Source: Entomospira culicis | Lineage (GTDB): Bacteria; Spirochaetota; Spirochaetia; WRBN01 | Assembly: GCF_028748145.1 (NCBI RefSeq) | Contig: NZ_CP118181.1 | Coordinates: forward strand, 1,488,211 to 1,552,210 | Direction: 5' to 3' | DNA: 64,000 bases | In this document: in pieces, positions 34,179 through 42,822 of the stretch | Numbering within the stretch: position 1 is the first letter of the stretch | Layout: each line of letters opens with the position of its first letter | The notes under the pieces: model-generated | Databases searched by the model: none | Seen by the model: the letters and a program-made list of their open reading frames with translations, nothing else | Told to the model about the DNA's origin: nothing | Translations under genes and position numbers: made by a program

Positions 34179-34207
34179 TTGACAAAAAATATCTTTTTTC
34201 ATACAAT
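34179..34207 (+). promoter_or_regulatory. strong sigma-70 promoter
   Basis: TTGACA (34179-34184), 17-bp spacer, TACAAT (34202-34207), eleven of twelve. Start near 34214, then AGGAGG (34218-34223) and ATG 34231. Confidence 0.85.
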
Positions 34208-34230
34208 GTTATGAATTAGGAGGCATGTTT

Positions 34231-34554
34231 ATGCAAAAGAAAGGTTTGAAAATTGCCATCATTGCTATCGTTTTGTCGTTGTTTATGGTGGGATGTACCG
34301 GCGTTGGCAACGTCATTTTCCATAACAATGGGGTAAATGATAACGTACGCGTAATTGGACCCGTAAGCGTTCGTGAGGATGACAAGCGCATTGTTAAAGG
34401 AGAGGTTCAAGGTGTACGCGCTGCTCTCATTCAGATCGCAGAAGAGAAGTACGGCACAGATATTGATAATGTTATCGATATTGAAGAGTCTATTCTCGTC
34501 GACGGAGCATCCAAATATCGCGTATTCAGCGGTATTGCTGTTGTCTATAAATAA
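34231..34554 (+). CDS. small hypothetical lipoprotein
   Basis: 107 residues from ATG 34231, seven bases after a perfect AGGAGG; an ATG at 34225 is only one base from it. Lipoprotein signal ending VLSLFMVGC (Cys20). The mature protein contains AALIQIAEEKYGTDIDNVID and ends FSGIAVVYK, a short beta-ending fold seen in several small bacterial lipoproteins of unknown role. Strong promoter and a terminator hairpin make it a single-gene unit, probably highly expressed. Confidence 0.75.
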   Translation: MQKKGLKIAIIAIVLSLFMVGCTGVGNVIFHNNGVNDNVRVIGPVSVREDDKRIVKGEVQGVRAALIQIAEEKYGTDIDNVIDIEESILVDGASKYRVFSGIAVVYK

Positions 34555-34570
34555 AAATATCTTTATTTAT

Positions 34571-34596
34571 GAAAAAGCCCACCAACTGGTGGGCTT
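34571..34596 (-). terminator. bidirectional terminator hairpin
   Basis: AAGCCCACC (34575-34583), AACT loop, GGTGGGCTT (34588-34596): a perfect 9-bp stem. On the minus strand it is followed by five T, ending the PTS gene; on plus the T-run is weak, but it also sits just after the lipoprotein stop. Confidence 0.8.
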
Positions 34597-34602
34597 CACA
34601 AT

Positions 34603-36240
34603 TTATTTGGTGCTATCCAAATACTCTTGCAAGTTAGATTTAATCACCGCGACCTTAGGCCCAAAGATAACCTGTACGCCCGTACCCGCTAAGAGTACGC
34701 CATTAGCGCCTGTTCTCTCTAAGATCTCTTTTTTCACCGCGCTAGGATCACTAACCGTAACACGTAAACGAGAGATACAATTGTCCAAAGAGGTGATATT
34801 CTCACGTCCCCCCAAGCCCTCCTCGAGCATTTTGGAAAGGGCAATCTCACTCTCACTAAGGCTTGCACCCTCTTTCTTCTCGCCCTTTGCCTTACGTGCA
34901 TCGACATCAGCACGGGTGTAGAGCTTAACATCCTCAACATTATCCTCACGCCCTGGGGTCTTAAAGTTGAACTTCGTAATTAGGAAACGGAAGGTAAAGT
35001 AGTACAAGAACATATAAGGAATACCAATGATAAAGATACGTGGCCAGTTGGTCTTAGATGCACCTTGCATCACACCAAAGAGCACGTAGTCGATGATACT
35101 ACCAGAGAAGGTCTGACCTACGGTAATATCGAGGATATGCATAAACATAAAGGATAATCCCGCAAAGACTGCATGCACACCATAAAGCAAGGGCGCAGCA
35201 AACAAGAAGGAGAATTCTAGTGGCTCGGTGATACCCGTAACAAAGGCCGTAAGCGCTGCAGAAAAGAGTAATCCATACACTTTACTCTTATTCTCTGGCT
35301 TAGCTGTGTGATACATTGCCAAGGCTGCTGCAGGTAGACCAAAGAGCATAAAGGGAAATTTACCCGCCATAAAGCGCGTAGCCTCTACGGAGAATTCCGT
35401 GGTGCTACCACTTGCCAACTGTGCAAAGAAGATGTTTTGTGCACCTTCTACCATGCGACCATCAATTTCCATAACACCACCCACGGCTGTTTGCCAGAAA
35501 GGCATATAGAAAACGTGATGCAGACCAAAGGGAATCAAGGAGCGCTCAATAAGTCCATAGACAAAAGTTCCCGCATAACCCAATGTGTTAACCAAATCAC
35601 CCATCGCCAAGATAACGTTCTGTACCGATGGCCAGATAAGATAAAGCACACCACCAATCACCAAATGCACCAACGCCGTAATGATTGCCACAAAACGCGT
35701 ACCACCAAAGAAGGAGAAGACTTCGGGAAGTTCAATTTTGTAGAAGCGATTATGTAAGTAACTCGTCGTTAGACCAACAATCATACCACCAAAGACACCC
35801 ATCTGCAACGTAGTGATACCCACCGCGCTACCGATAGCACCCTCAGGCAATGCCCCCGGAGCAAGCTTATTGTTCAAGGTTAAAAGCGCCGAAATCGTTG
35901 CATGCATCACAAAGAAACCAACCGCACCCGCAACTCCAGCCACCTCTTTCTCTTGCTTGGCCATACCCACAGCCACACCAATCGCAAAGAGCATCGGTAA
36001 GTTGCCAAAAATAACATCTCCAGCCTCTTTCATCACGGTTAACACCGCAAACATGAAACCACCACCAAAGAGGGTGTTCAAAATCGGATACTGCGCCAAC
36101 GTAACGGAATTCGTAAACGAAGCACCAATACCCAACATCAAACCTGCTACCGGCAAGAGTGCGATAGGCAACATAAACGCCCGCCCTACTCGCTGTAACA
36201 CACCAAAAATAGTCGCACCTACGCTATTTCCATTAGCCAT
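34603..36240 (-). CDS. PTS glucose/maltose-type EIICB
   Basis: 545-residue sugar permease of the glucose superfamily. Residues 1 to about 430 form EIIC (GRAFMLPIALLPVAGLMLGI, the GITEPLEFSFLFAAPLLYG segment with the sugar-binding Glu). Residues about 465-545 form EIIB with phosphorylated C488 in DNCISRLRVTV. No EIIA domain is attached, so phosphate must come from a separate EIIA. Sugar specificity cannot be told from sequence: relatives transport glucose, maltose or N-acetylglucosamine. rpiB lies 131 bp upstream on the same strand. Confidence 0.88.
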   Translation of the reverse strand: MANGNSVGATIFGVLQRVGRAFMLPIALLPVAGLMLGIGASFTNSVTLAQYPILNTLFGGGFMFAVLTVMKEAGDVIFGNLPMLFAIGVAVGMAKQEKEVAGVAGAVGFFVMHATISALLTLNNKLAPGALPEGAIGSAVGITTLQMGVFGGMIVGLTTSYLHNRFYKIELPEVFSFFGGTRFVAIITALVHLVIGGVLYLIWPSVQNVILAMGDLVNTLGYAGTFVYGLIERSLIPFGLHHVFYMPFWQTAVGGVMEIDGRMVEGAQNIFFAQLASGSTTEFSVEATRFMAGKFPFMLFGLPAAALAMYHTAKPENKSKVYGLLFSAALTAFVTGITEPLEFSFLFAAPLLYGVHAVFAGLSFMFMHILDITVGQTFSGSIIDYVLFGVMQGASKTNWPRIFIIGIPYMFLYYFTFRFLITKFNFKTPGREDNVEDVKLYTRADVDARKAKGEKKEGASLSESEIALSKMLEEGLGGRENITSLDNCISRLRVTVSDPSAVKKEILERTGANGVLLAGTGVQVIFGPKVAVIKSNLQEYLDSTK

Positions 36241-36371
36241 ATTTTAATCCTCCAATCTATCTTCTTCGATTGTTTTTGCATATCTAACAGGCAATCTCCT
36301 TCAACCTAGCCCGCCAAACATCCATCAACAACCATTTTTATCCCATCTCTATCAACAATCCACACAGACCT

Positions 36372-36815
36372 TTAGCTCTTCTGTTCATCTTCCTCAATCA
36401 TCGCTATGCGCTTGGCATGACGCTCGCCCTCAAAGGTGCTAGCCAGCCACGTATCCACAATCATCTTCGCCATGTCGATACCCACCACTCTTGCGCCAAA
36501 CGCTAGAATATTGGCATCATTGTGCATACGCGCCATCTTTGCGGTATACGGCTCGCTACAGACCACCGCACGAATCCCCGTAACCTTATTCGCCGCCAAT
36601 GAAATGCCCACACCCGTACCACAAATCACGATGCCCAGCTCGCACTGGCCATGCACCACCTTATGTGCCACAGCTCGCCCATACACCGGATAGTCGCAAC
36701 TCTCCTTGCTATAAGTTCCACAATCTTGCACGGCATAACCACTCTCTTCCAAATGCTTCGTGATCTCATTTTTTAACTCATACCCAGCGTGATCAGAACC
36801 GATTGCGATCTGCAT
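36372..36815 (-). CDS. rpiB: ribose-5-phosphate isomerase B
   Basis: Interconverts ribulose 5-phosphate and ribose 5-phosphate (LacAB_rpiB family). 147 residues with IGSDHAGYELK at the N-terminus, the catalytic Cys in VICGTGVGISLAANK (about residue 66), and HNDANILAFGARVVG. Gives ribose 5-phosphate to the prs product encoded upstream. AGGGAGAG precedes the ATG; a promoter lies about 90 bp upstream. Confidence 0.95.
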   Translation of the reverse strand: MQIAIGSDHAGYELKNEITKHLEESGYAVQDCGTYSKESCDYPVYGRAVAHKVVHGQCELGIVICGTGVGISLAANKVTGIRAVVCSEPYTAKMARMHNDANILAFGARVVGIDMAKMIVDTWLASTFEGERHAKRIAMIEEDEQKS

Positions 36816-36904
36816 TTTATCTCTCCCTTTTTAAAAAATAAAATTCTACATAATAATTGCATAAAATTTAGCAAAATACCATATTTCACTCTATCTCTTC
36901 TTTA

Positions 36905-36933
36905 ATAATACGCATGGATAGCACTCCTGTCAA
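36905..36933 (-). promoter_or_regulatory. sigma-70 promoter of rpiB with overlapping inverted repeat
   Basis: TTGACA (36933-36928), 17-bp spacer, TATTAT (36910-36905). GATAG and CTATC arms flank the -35 box (about 36916-36941), and AGTGCT occurs twice around it. This could be a repressor site for rpiB and the PTS gene. Confidence 0.55.
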
Positions 36934-36984
36934 GCACTATCGTTCTATGCGCCAGAAGAACACCATAAGTAAATATCATATAAA

Positions 36985-38094
36985 TTAATTAACCTCTTTA
37001 CCAATTGCATCAACGCTCTCCTCTAGGGTGGCGTAGTAGCCCGATAGCCACGCGCCGTACATGGCGTTGCCGGTGAGCTCGGGCTGATTAAAGCGTAAGA
37101 CGTGTAGCGGGTGATGACTCAACCGACGCTTCATCGCATTGAGATCCTGATGGTATGTTTGTCCACCGCAGAGCCGAATTTGCTTTACGTTAATCGGTTG
37201 CATCTCGTTCCAGATACGCGTAATTTTTGCCACATGGAGCTGAATTTCTACCTCATCTAAATCATAGTTATGTTGCTGCATCAACTGCCCTACCTCGTTA
37301 AAGACCACCCCCACATTATAGAGATGTGGTAGTACATGTGGCGTGATGCGCCAAAAGGAGTCAACCGTAGGGAGCAGGGACGTATCGGGGATTTGGTTTG
37401 TAATGAAATTAATCCCCTCGCTCATCCCAGCGCGATTTAAGACATCGCCTACCTGTGTAGATTGGCTACCCAACAGCGCCGATAAAAAGTCGAAGGTTGT
37501 GGTATACACTACCACCCGTCGAGGAAGCATCCACGCTTGACGTAGTGCTTGTCGCACCGTACCAATTGCCGTATCTTGAGCATATGGAGGAAACCAATCA
37601 GGCGAAAACCCGTATGCTTGGATCTCTTCAGGCGACCAGATCAACTCCCGATACGCATGATTGGGCAAAGAGGTTACCACTTCGCCCGTGAGCCAGTACG
37701 CAATAAAATCAGGCGCATTCACAAAGTAATGCACTTGTTCGCTAAGCCTTGGCTTTTTCCTCAAGAGATACGCAACCTTGGGCAAAAAATACGAAGCAAT
37801 ATTCGCTTGCTTTGCCGGATAATATGCCCCCTTGGCGTAGTAGAAACTTGGCTTAAGAATTTGTTGATTACGCAAAATCGGTACAATAGTTGGCCCCTGC
37901 CCACTAATGACAATCTGCGCTAAATCGGCACGTTCGGCGTGGGCTAAGGAGCTTATCAGCTCTTGAATAGCGACAATCCAACTAGAAGCATCTTGGCGTT
38001 TGTAGATCACACGACCTAAGCTACGCAAGAGGCGACTCTCCAAAAAGATCGCCCCCTTTACGCTCGATGTGCCTAGGTCAATGCTCAAGATCAT
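36985..38094 (-). CDS. divergent FGGY-type carbohydrate kinase
   Basis: 369 residues, short for FGGY kinases (about 500). N-terminal phosphate-binding SIDLGTSSVKGAIF, VISGQGPTIVPI, YWLTGEVVTSLPNHAYRELIW, the probable catalytic Asp in TTFDFLSALLG, and the ATP-site LCGGQTYHQDLNAMKRRL near residue 310. Substrate unknown; likely a pentose or pentulose given rpiB and prs as neighbours. Its ATG is three bases after the prs stop, so the two are coupled. The gap to rpiB holds the rpiB promoter. Confidence 0.7.
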   Translation of the reverse strand: MILSIDLGTSSVKGAIFLESRLLRSLGRVIYKRQDASSWIVAIQELISSLAHAERADLAQIVISGQGPTIVPILRNQQILKPSFYYAKGAYYPAKQANIASYFLPKVAYLLRKKPRLSEQVHYFVNAPDFIAYWLTGEVVTSLPNHAYRELIWSPEEIQAYGFSPDWFPPYAQDTAIGTVRQALRQAWMLPRRVVVYTTTFDFLSALLGSQSTQVGDVLNRAGMSEGINFITNQIPDTSLLPTVDSFWRITPHVLPHLYNVGVVFNEVGQLMQQHNYDLDEVEIQLHVAKITRIWNEMQPINVKQIRLCGGQTYHQDLNAMKRRLSHHPLHVLRFNQPELTGNAMYGAWLSGYYATLEESVDAIGKEVN

Positions 38095-38097
38095 TGG

Positions 38098-39336
38098 CTA
38101 CTCGTCTTCGGCATTAAGCAATTTTTGAATCACCTCATTGTTATCCAAGAGCGGGCTTAACGTGCGATCAGTATGCAGGCGCATCAAAACCTCGGCAAAG
38201 AGCTTCGCGACATCGGCTTGAATGTACCACGATCGCTCGAGTAAGTCAGATGAGTGCGCTACCGCGTTGGTGCTAATTAGTCGCCAAAAGAGCCCTGCGT
38301 CGTAGGCTTTTTGAAACTGCTCTACCGCATCGGCATCGAAAAAGGGCAAACTAATCGCGATGATCACGCGCTTTGCACCATTTTCACGCATTTGCTCAAG
38401 CGCCTTAATCAGCGTTCCACCCGTACCTAGCATGTCATCGGCAAGAAAGACCGTCTTGCCCGCCACATCGCCTAAAAGCTTCGCGCCTTTAATATTAGAG
38501 TCGCTAGCATTCTTGCTGACCTTACTATAGTCGCGCTCTTTATACATCATCGCCAAAGGTCGCCCCAGCGAGTTGGCGTAGTAGCGATTACGCCCTAACG
38601 ACCCCGTATCAGGTGCAAGTACCACCAAGTCTTCTTCTTTTAGGTTGATAATCTGCTTAAGCGCTTTAAGAATAGGGTAGTTCGCATGAAAACTCTCTAA
38701 GTGGAGATTTTTAAAGGTGTGATCAATATCCCGGGAGTGAATATCCAGCGTAATGATACGATCCACGCCCATATCCTCTAAAATACGTCCCACTAGCGCC
38801 GCGGTGAGTCCCTCCCTACCTTTACGCTTGTGCTGTCTAGCATAGGGATAGGCCGGTAAGATGCAAGTGATGCGCCCCGCGCCCGCGCCCTTGGCAGCAT
38901 CCACCGCCGTAAGCAGTGTCATATAATGATCATTAACTGCATAAACTTTAGGATCAGCGCCCTCGTAATGAGCGGGAACCTTACTATACATATCCTGAAT
39001 AATATAAATATCGCGCTCGCGCACACTGCCTAAAAGTTCGGTCTTTACCTCGCCGTTGGCAAAACAGGTGAAGGTGGCATCCACCTTAAAGCGTGGCATT
39101 CTAAATTTTTCTGCCGATCCACGTGGAGAGATACGCGCCGTCATGAGATCATCGCTTAAATTGAGGATCTTGAGCGCAAATTCTTCTTCAAATCCATAGG
39201 TATTGGCAATCGACTTACACTTACGCAAGAAACGATGTCGCCAAAACTGCTCCACAAAATGAATCAACTGCGCAGAAAAAGTCTCCGCCCCCGGACAGAC
39301 CACAATCCCTAACGGTACACTATTAAAGGTTCCCAA
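38098..39336 (-). CDS. prs: ribose-phosphate pyrophosphokinase, long spirochaete form
   Basis: Makes PRPP from ribose 5-phosphate and ATP for nucleotide, His and Trp synthesis. 412 residues, about 90 longer than the usual enzyme, with extra sequence at the N-terminus. Core features: YPYARQHKR, TLDIHSRDIDHTF, LAPDTGSLGR, and the PRPP-binding FLADDMLGTGGTL. The start is TTG 39336, eight bases after AAGGAG; no ATG fits. Forms a unit with the FGGY kinase. Confidence 0.9.
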   Translation of the reverse strand: MGTFNSVPLGIVVCPGAETFSAQLIHFVEQFWRHRFLRKCKSIANTYGFEEEFALKILNLSDDLMTARISPRGSAEKFRMPRFKVDATFTCFANGEVKTELLGSVRERDIYIIQDMYSKVPAHYEGADPKVYAVNDHYMTLLTAVDAAKGAGAGRITCILPAYPYARQHKRKGREGLTAALVGRILEDMGVDRIITLDIHSRDIDHTFKNLHLESFHANYPILKALKQIINLKEEDLVVLAPDTGSLGRNRYYANSLGRPLAMMYKERDYSKVSKNASDSNIKGAKLLGDVAGKTVFLADDMLGTGGTLIKALEQMRENGAKRVIIAISLPFFDADAVEQFQKAYDAGLFWRLISTNAVAHSSDLLERSWYIQADVAKLFAEVLMRLHTDRTLSPLLDNNEVIQKLLNAEDE

Positions 39337-39363
39337 TCTCCCACTCCTTACTCAATATCTTTC

Positions 39364-39392
39364 ATTATAACATATAATAAGCAAATAGTCTA
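39364..39392 (-). promoter_or_regulatory. sigma-70 promoter of prs
   Basis: TAGACT (39392-39387), 17-bp spacer, TATAAT (39369-39364) with an upstream TGT (extended -10). Confidence 0.65.
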
Positions 39393-39429
39393 TCCTCTTC
39401 ACGGTAGCTTCGACACAGTGATATACTTT

Positions 39430-39990
39430 TTAGCCAAAGAGACGCTCATTAGCGCCCAAGGTTGCATCGATAACCTGCCCCAGTGCACCCATACGTTCGT
39501 AAAGTCCTAAAAAGGAGGCGCGATAGACATGTTCGTTATGGAGCAAATAGACATCATACCCATTCACCGCCAACGCACCCAACGTGAAACGATAGGGCTC
39601 TGGATGCTCTTTAAGCCATAGCTCCACGCTATAGCGCTCTTGCACACCCAAGCCATAACGCTGTAGGCTCTGATTACTGCTATTCTCCACCAAATAGGCA
39701 TACTTAGCGCTCTGTAAGCTCGATATCAAGCTCATAACCAACGGGCTATCCACCCCATAAGCGCGCACGGCATCGAGATTGGAAGAGAAGATCCAACGTT
39801 GAGGATCATCAAGATCTGGCACCAGCGTGAGGACGATTTGCCCGCGCTCGATCACCAGCTTCTCCACGTCTACCACCTGGAAACCCTGCAAGCGTACCCG
39901 TTCGGGTAAGCGACTACTGTTCCATTGATAGGCAATATAAACGCCCACGCCTACCACCACGAGATAAAATATCACAGCTAATTGTCTCAT
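39430..39990 (-). CDS. membrane-anchored DUF4340-like protein of Gld-type ABC system
   Basis: 186 residues from ATG 39990 (GGAGGCGAGG upstream), overlapping the permease stop by four bases. A single N-terminal helix (residues 4-22), then a periplasmic beta-rich domain with WIFSSNLDAVRAYGVDSPLV and FTLGALAVNGYDVYLL. In many bacteria a DUF4340 protein is the last gene of GldA/GldF/GldG-like operons, and the order here is the same. Role unknown. Confidence 0.7.
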   Translation of the reverse strand: MRQLAVIFYLVVVGVGVYIAYQWNSSRLPERVRLQGFQVVDVEKLVIERGQIVLTLVPDLDDPQRWIFSSNLDAVRAYGVDSPLVMSLISSLQSAKYAYLVENSSNQSLQRYGLGVQERYSVELWLKEHPEPYRFTLGALAVNGYDVYLLHNEHVYRASFLGLYERMGALGQVIDATLGANERLFG

Positions 39991-42110
39991 CCTCGCCTCC
40001 TTCGTACTCGTCTTGCTAACATCCACCAGAACACATTTCCCATCACCCAACCAAATCCCAAAACCAAAAGAGCTCCATAATATCGCTCACGCATCTCTCT
40101 ACCGGCGAAGGGGCGCTTCATCGTAGAGGTAGGCAACAAGCGTAATTGCGCATCTAATAACGCCTCATCACCCACGATATATCGCGCCAACGCCTTGGCC
40201 TGCTCCAAATTATGCACGGTTCCGGCATCTTCCATCATGTTGCTAAGCCACGTGGTACTGCCCACCACCACCAGTGTACCCATCTTATTATCCCTTTGTT
40301 CGATACTCGCTAGCCAACGCACATCAGCATCGCCTCGCCAGTCGCCACTCCAGAGTTGAAAAATGTTAAACTCAAGCTCACCCACCTGCTCCTTAACCAG
40401 TGCCGAACTGACCACCAAGGGTTCCCAACGATCGCTATGTGGCGTAAGGGCAACACTCATCAAAGGGGCAATACCCGTCAACCCATCTACCAACGGCGAT
40501 CTCAGGCGTGATCGGCGACCACTCAACCAAAGCGGATAATTCGCCAGCCCCGCTCCGCTCTCCAAGAGATAGCCATCAGGATCAAGCAGTAAATTACGTC
40601 CCACACTCAATCCCTTATCCCCTAAATAGCGATGCAAAGGCGATGGCGATAGACGCTCAATCGGATAGCCAGGATGTGTGCTGAGGCGCACGCCCATAGT
40701 ATTAATCCAGAGGCCCTTACCCTTAGCACGTTCGGCATCTAAAATGGCTAAATCCTCGGTGGTTAAATCGTTGCCACCCAAAACCAAATATCCATCCACT
40801 TCCAAGTGCGCCAACCACCTACGATTTTCGGCAGTCAACCACTCAATATCAAATTCTCGTGCCAACATGGTGGAAAGTAGGGAAAAATCTTCTGCGTGTT
40901 GATCCTGATCAAGGATAAGCAAAAGACGTTTGGGGGTCTGTCGTGTCAACCGACGCACCGCAATCGTCATCGCCTCGTCCAGCAAGCGCCCGTCACGTAG
41001 TTTAGGTTCACGTACCACCAAATCACGATAGTGCATCAACAATCCAGCATACTGATCCGCGCCCCCCAACTCGGCAACTGCACGAAAGCCCATGCGCGCA
41101 CCCTCAGGAGATTGAATCGAAAGCTTCTCTACATGCAGATGTTTATTCACCCGTTGATACGCATAAAGACGACGCATCAACCAGCGCTCCTGCCCCAACC
41201 ACGCCAAAGCATCAGTGCGTACGCGTTGCACAATTAAGGGATCTTTCAAGCGCTTTGCCTCTTGCCTAAATGCCGGCGAGGGCTGATGCATCTGTCGTTG
41301 GGTGATGTCTCGCTCGATCGGCAAAAAAAGCAAAAAACTCCCCACAATCAAGACACCCAGCGCCTTAAACCCATCCTTACGCGATACCTCCCAACAATAA
41401 TTGGCGATAGACTCCACGCGATAAATCAGCGTTAGCCACCAGATGCCCAGCACCATCGACCAAAAGATCGCATCAGCCAGAGAGAATATCCCCAACCGCA
41501 AATTACGCACCCGATAGCCATACGAAAAAAATTCTACACCCATCGCCAAGGCAGGGAGTCGATCCCACAAAAACGCCGAGAGTAATCCACCACCCACAAA
41601 GAAGAGTTGCATCAGATAGATCGTGATAAGCGCCAGCCAGCTAGAACGAATCCAACTACCTATCGCAAAACTGACCAAAAGTGTCCAACTGGTCGCAAGC
41701 AAAAGCTCTAAGATACCACCCACAACTAAGCCGATATCGAAAAAGTACCAATAGCTACCCACCATAAAAATGAGCATCCAGAGCAAAAGCGTAGAGATAT
41801 GTAACCCCAGCCACGCCACCAAGCGCGCCACAAGCCAATATCGTGGACGTATCGGCAAACCAAGCCATACGCTATCCACGCCATAACGCCCAATCTGTAC
41901 CTCCGAAATCACAAAGAGCGGCAAGACCCAGAGCGTCAAACCACTGACAATAGTGCCAAAAACTAAAGGAGCGCTTGCCAAGTGAATCGGAAATTGATAG
42001 AGTAAAAGATAGATGCTTAAGGCTAATCCTAGTAACAAAAATTGCCACCAAAAAGAGTGCCTGCGTCTAAGCAATCGCGTCATCTCTAGCCCTAGCAATC
42101 CTTTAAACAT
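39987..42110 (-). CDS. GldF-GldG-like fused ABC-2 permease and auxiliary protein
   Basis: 707 residues. Residues 1 to about 265 carry six predicted helices of an ABC-2 permease (GldF-like). Residues about 275-690 form a periplasmic region like ABC_transp_aux (GldG-like), with RLLLILDQDQHAEDFSLLSTM and LVLGGNDLTTEDLAILDA, and end in one helix before a poly-Arg tail (ARRVRRRRG). GldF and GldG are separate proteins in gliding Bacteroidetes; here they are one chain. The gene overlaps the ATPase gene by eight bases and the DUF4340 gene by four. Confidence 0.75.
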   Translation of the reverse strand: MFKGLLGLEMTRLLRRRHSFWWQFLLLGLALSIYLLLYQFPIHLASAPLVFGTIVSGLTLWVLPLFVISEVQIGRYGVDSVWLGLPIRPRYWLVARLVAWLGLHISTLLLWMLIFMVGSYWYFFDIGLVVGGILELLLATSWTLLVSFAIGSWIRSSWLALITIYLMQLFFVGGGLLSAFLWDRLPALAMGVEFFSYGYRVRNLRLGIFSLADAIFWSMVLGIWWLTLIYRVESIANYCWEVSRKDGFKALGVLIVGSFLLFLPIERDITQRQMHQPSPAFRQEAKRLKDPLIVQRVRTDALAWLGQERWLMRRLYAYQRVNKHLHVEKLSIQSPEGARMGFRAVAELGGADQYAGLLMHYRDLVVREPKLRDGRLLDEAMTIAVRRLTRQTPKRLLLILDQDQHAEDFSLLSTMLAREFDIEWLTAENRRWLAHLEVDGYLVLGGNDLTTEDLAILDAERAKGKGLWINTMGVRLSTHPGYPIERLSPSPLHRYLGDKGLSVGRNLLLDPDGYLLESGAGLANYPLWLSGRRSRLRSPLVDGLTGIAPLMSVALTPHSDRWEPLVVSSALVKEQVGELEFNIFQLWSGDWRGDADVRWLASIEQRDNKMGTLVVVGSTTWLSNMMEDAGTVHNLEQAKALARYIVGDEALLDAQLRLLPTSTMKRPFAGREMRERYYGALLVLGFGWVMGNVFWWMLARRVRRRRG

Positions 42111-42822
42111 CGGCCAACATCTCCTGCTGTAATTGTGCGAAGATCTCCTTGCTAGGCAGATGATACTCCACGCGACGCTCTTTTACCCAAAGCAGATAAT
42201 CCGCAAGCTTGCAATCTTGCACTAAATCATGCCCGCTCATCACCACCGCTTGCTTAGCACCTAGACCTTGCAAAAGTGCTCGCATTTTACGCGCTTGCTC
42301 GCCGTCAAGACCCGTTAATGGCTCATCCAAAAAGAGAAATTGAGGCTCCCCTAAGAGTACCCCCGCCACACCTAAGCGCTTCTTCTCCCCAAAGGATAAC
42401 TCCTTAATTGGCTTATCTTTTAGGGGGGATAAGCGCACCTGTTTTATTACATGTTGAACATTCGTAGTTGCTTTGGCTTTATCAAAATGGTGATAAACCA
42501 AGGCCAATTGCTCCAGATGGTGCGCCACCGTCAACGAGGCATCACCCACCCATAAATCAGGCAGTAAACGCACCAGATCACGCAAGGCAACATCGATTTG
42601 AAACGATCGCAGACCAACCTCGTCCCGATAAACTAATTGCCCATCACTTGGTGCCAAGCGCCCGGCAAGCAAGTGTAACAAGAGGCTCTTGCCCGCGCCA
42701 TTCTTACCCACCACCAAGCCTAATCCTTGATGAGGAATCGAAAGGGCATCGATACGCAAAAGCTCCTGCTCCCCACGCCGATAAGCCAATTTATCCGCGA
42801 CAAGCGCACCTTTATTGATCAT
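42103..42822 (-). CDS. ABC transporter ATP-binding protein (GldA-like)
   Basis: 239 residues from ATG 42822. Walker A VGKNGAGKS near residue 38-46, signature LSFGEKKRLG, Walker B FLFLDEP, then SGHDLVQD. It starts 11 bases inside the glycosyltransferase gene; longer upstream frames would run deep into that gene. ATPase of the Gld-type system with the two following genes. Confidence 0.85.
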   Translation of the reverse strand: MINKGALVADKLAYRRGEQELLRIDALSIPHQGLGLVVGKNGAGKSLLLHLLAGRLAPSDGQLVYRDEVGLRSFQIDVALRDLVRLLPDLWVGDASLTVAHHLEQLALVYHHFDKAKATTNVQHVIKQVRLSPLKDKPIKELSFGEKKRLGVAGVLLGEPQFLFLDEPLTGLDGEQARKMRALLQGLGAKQAVVMSGHDLVQDCKLADYLLWVKERRVEYHLPSKEIFAQLQQEMLADV

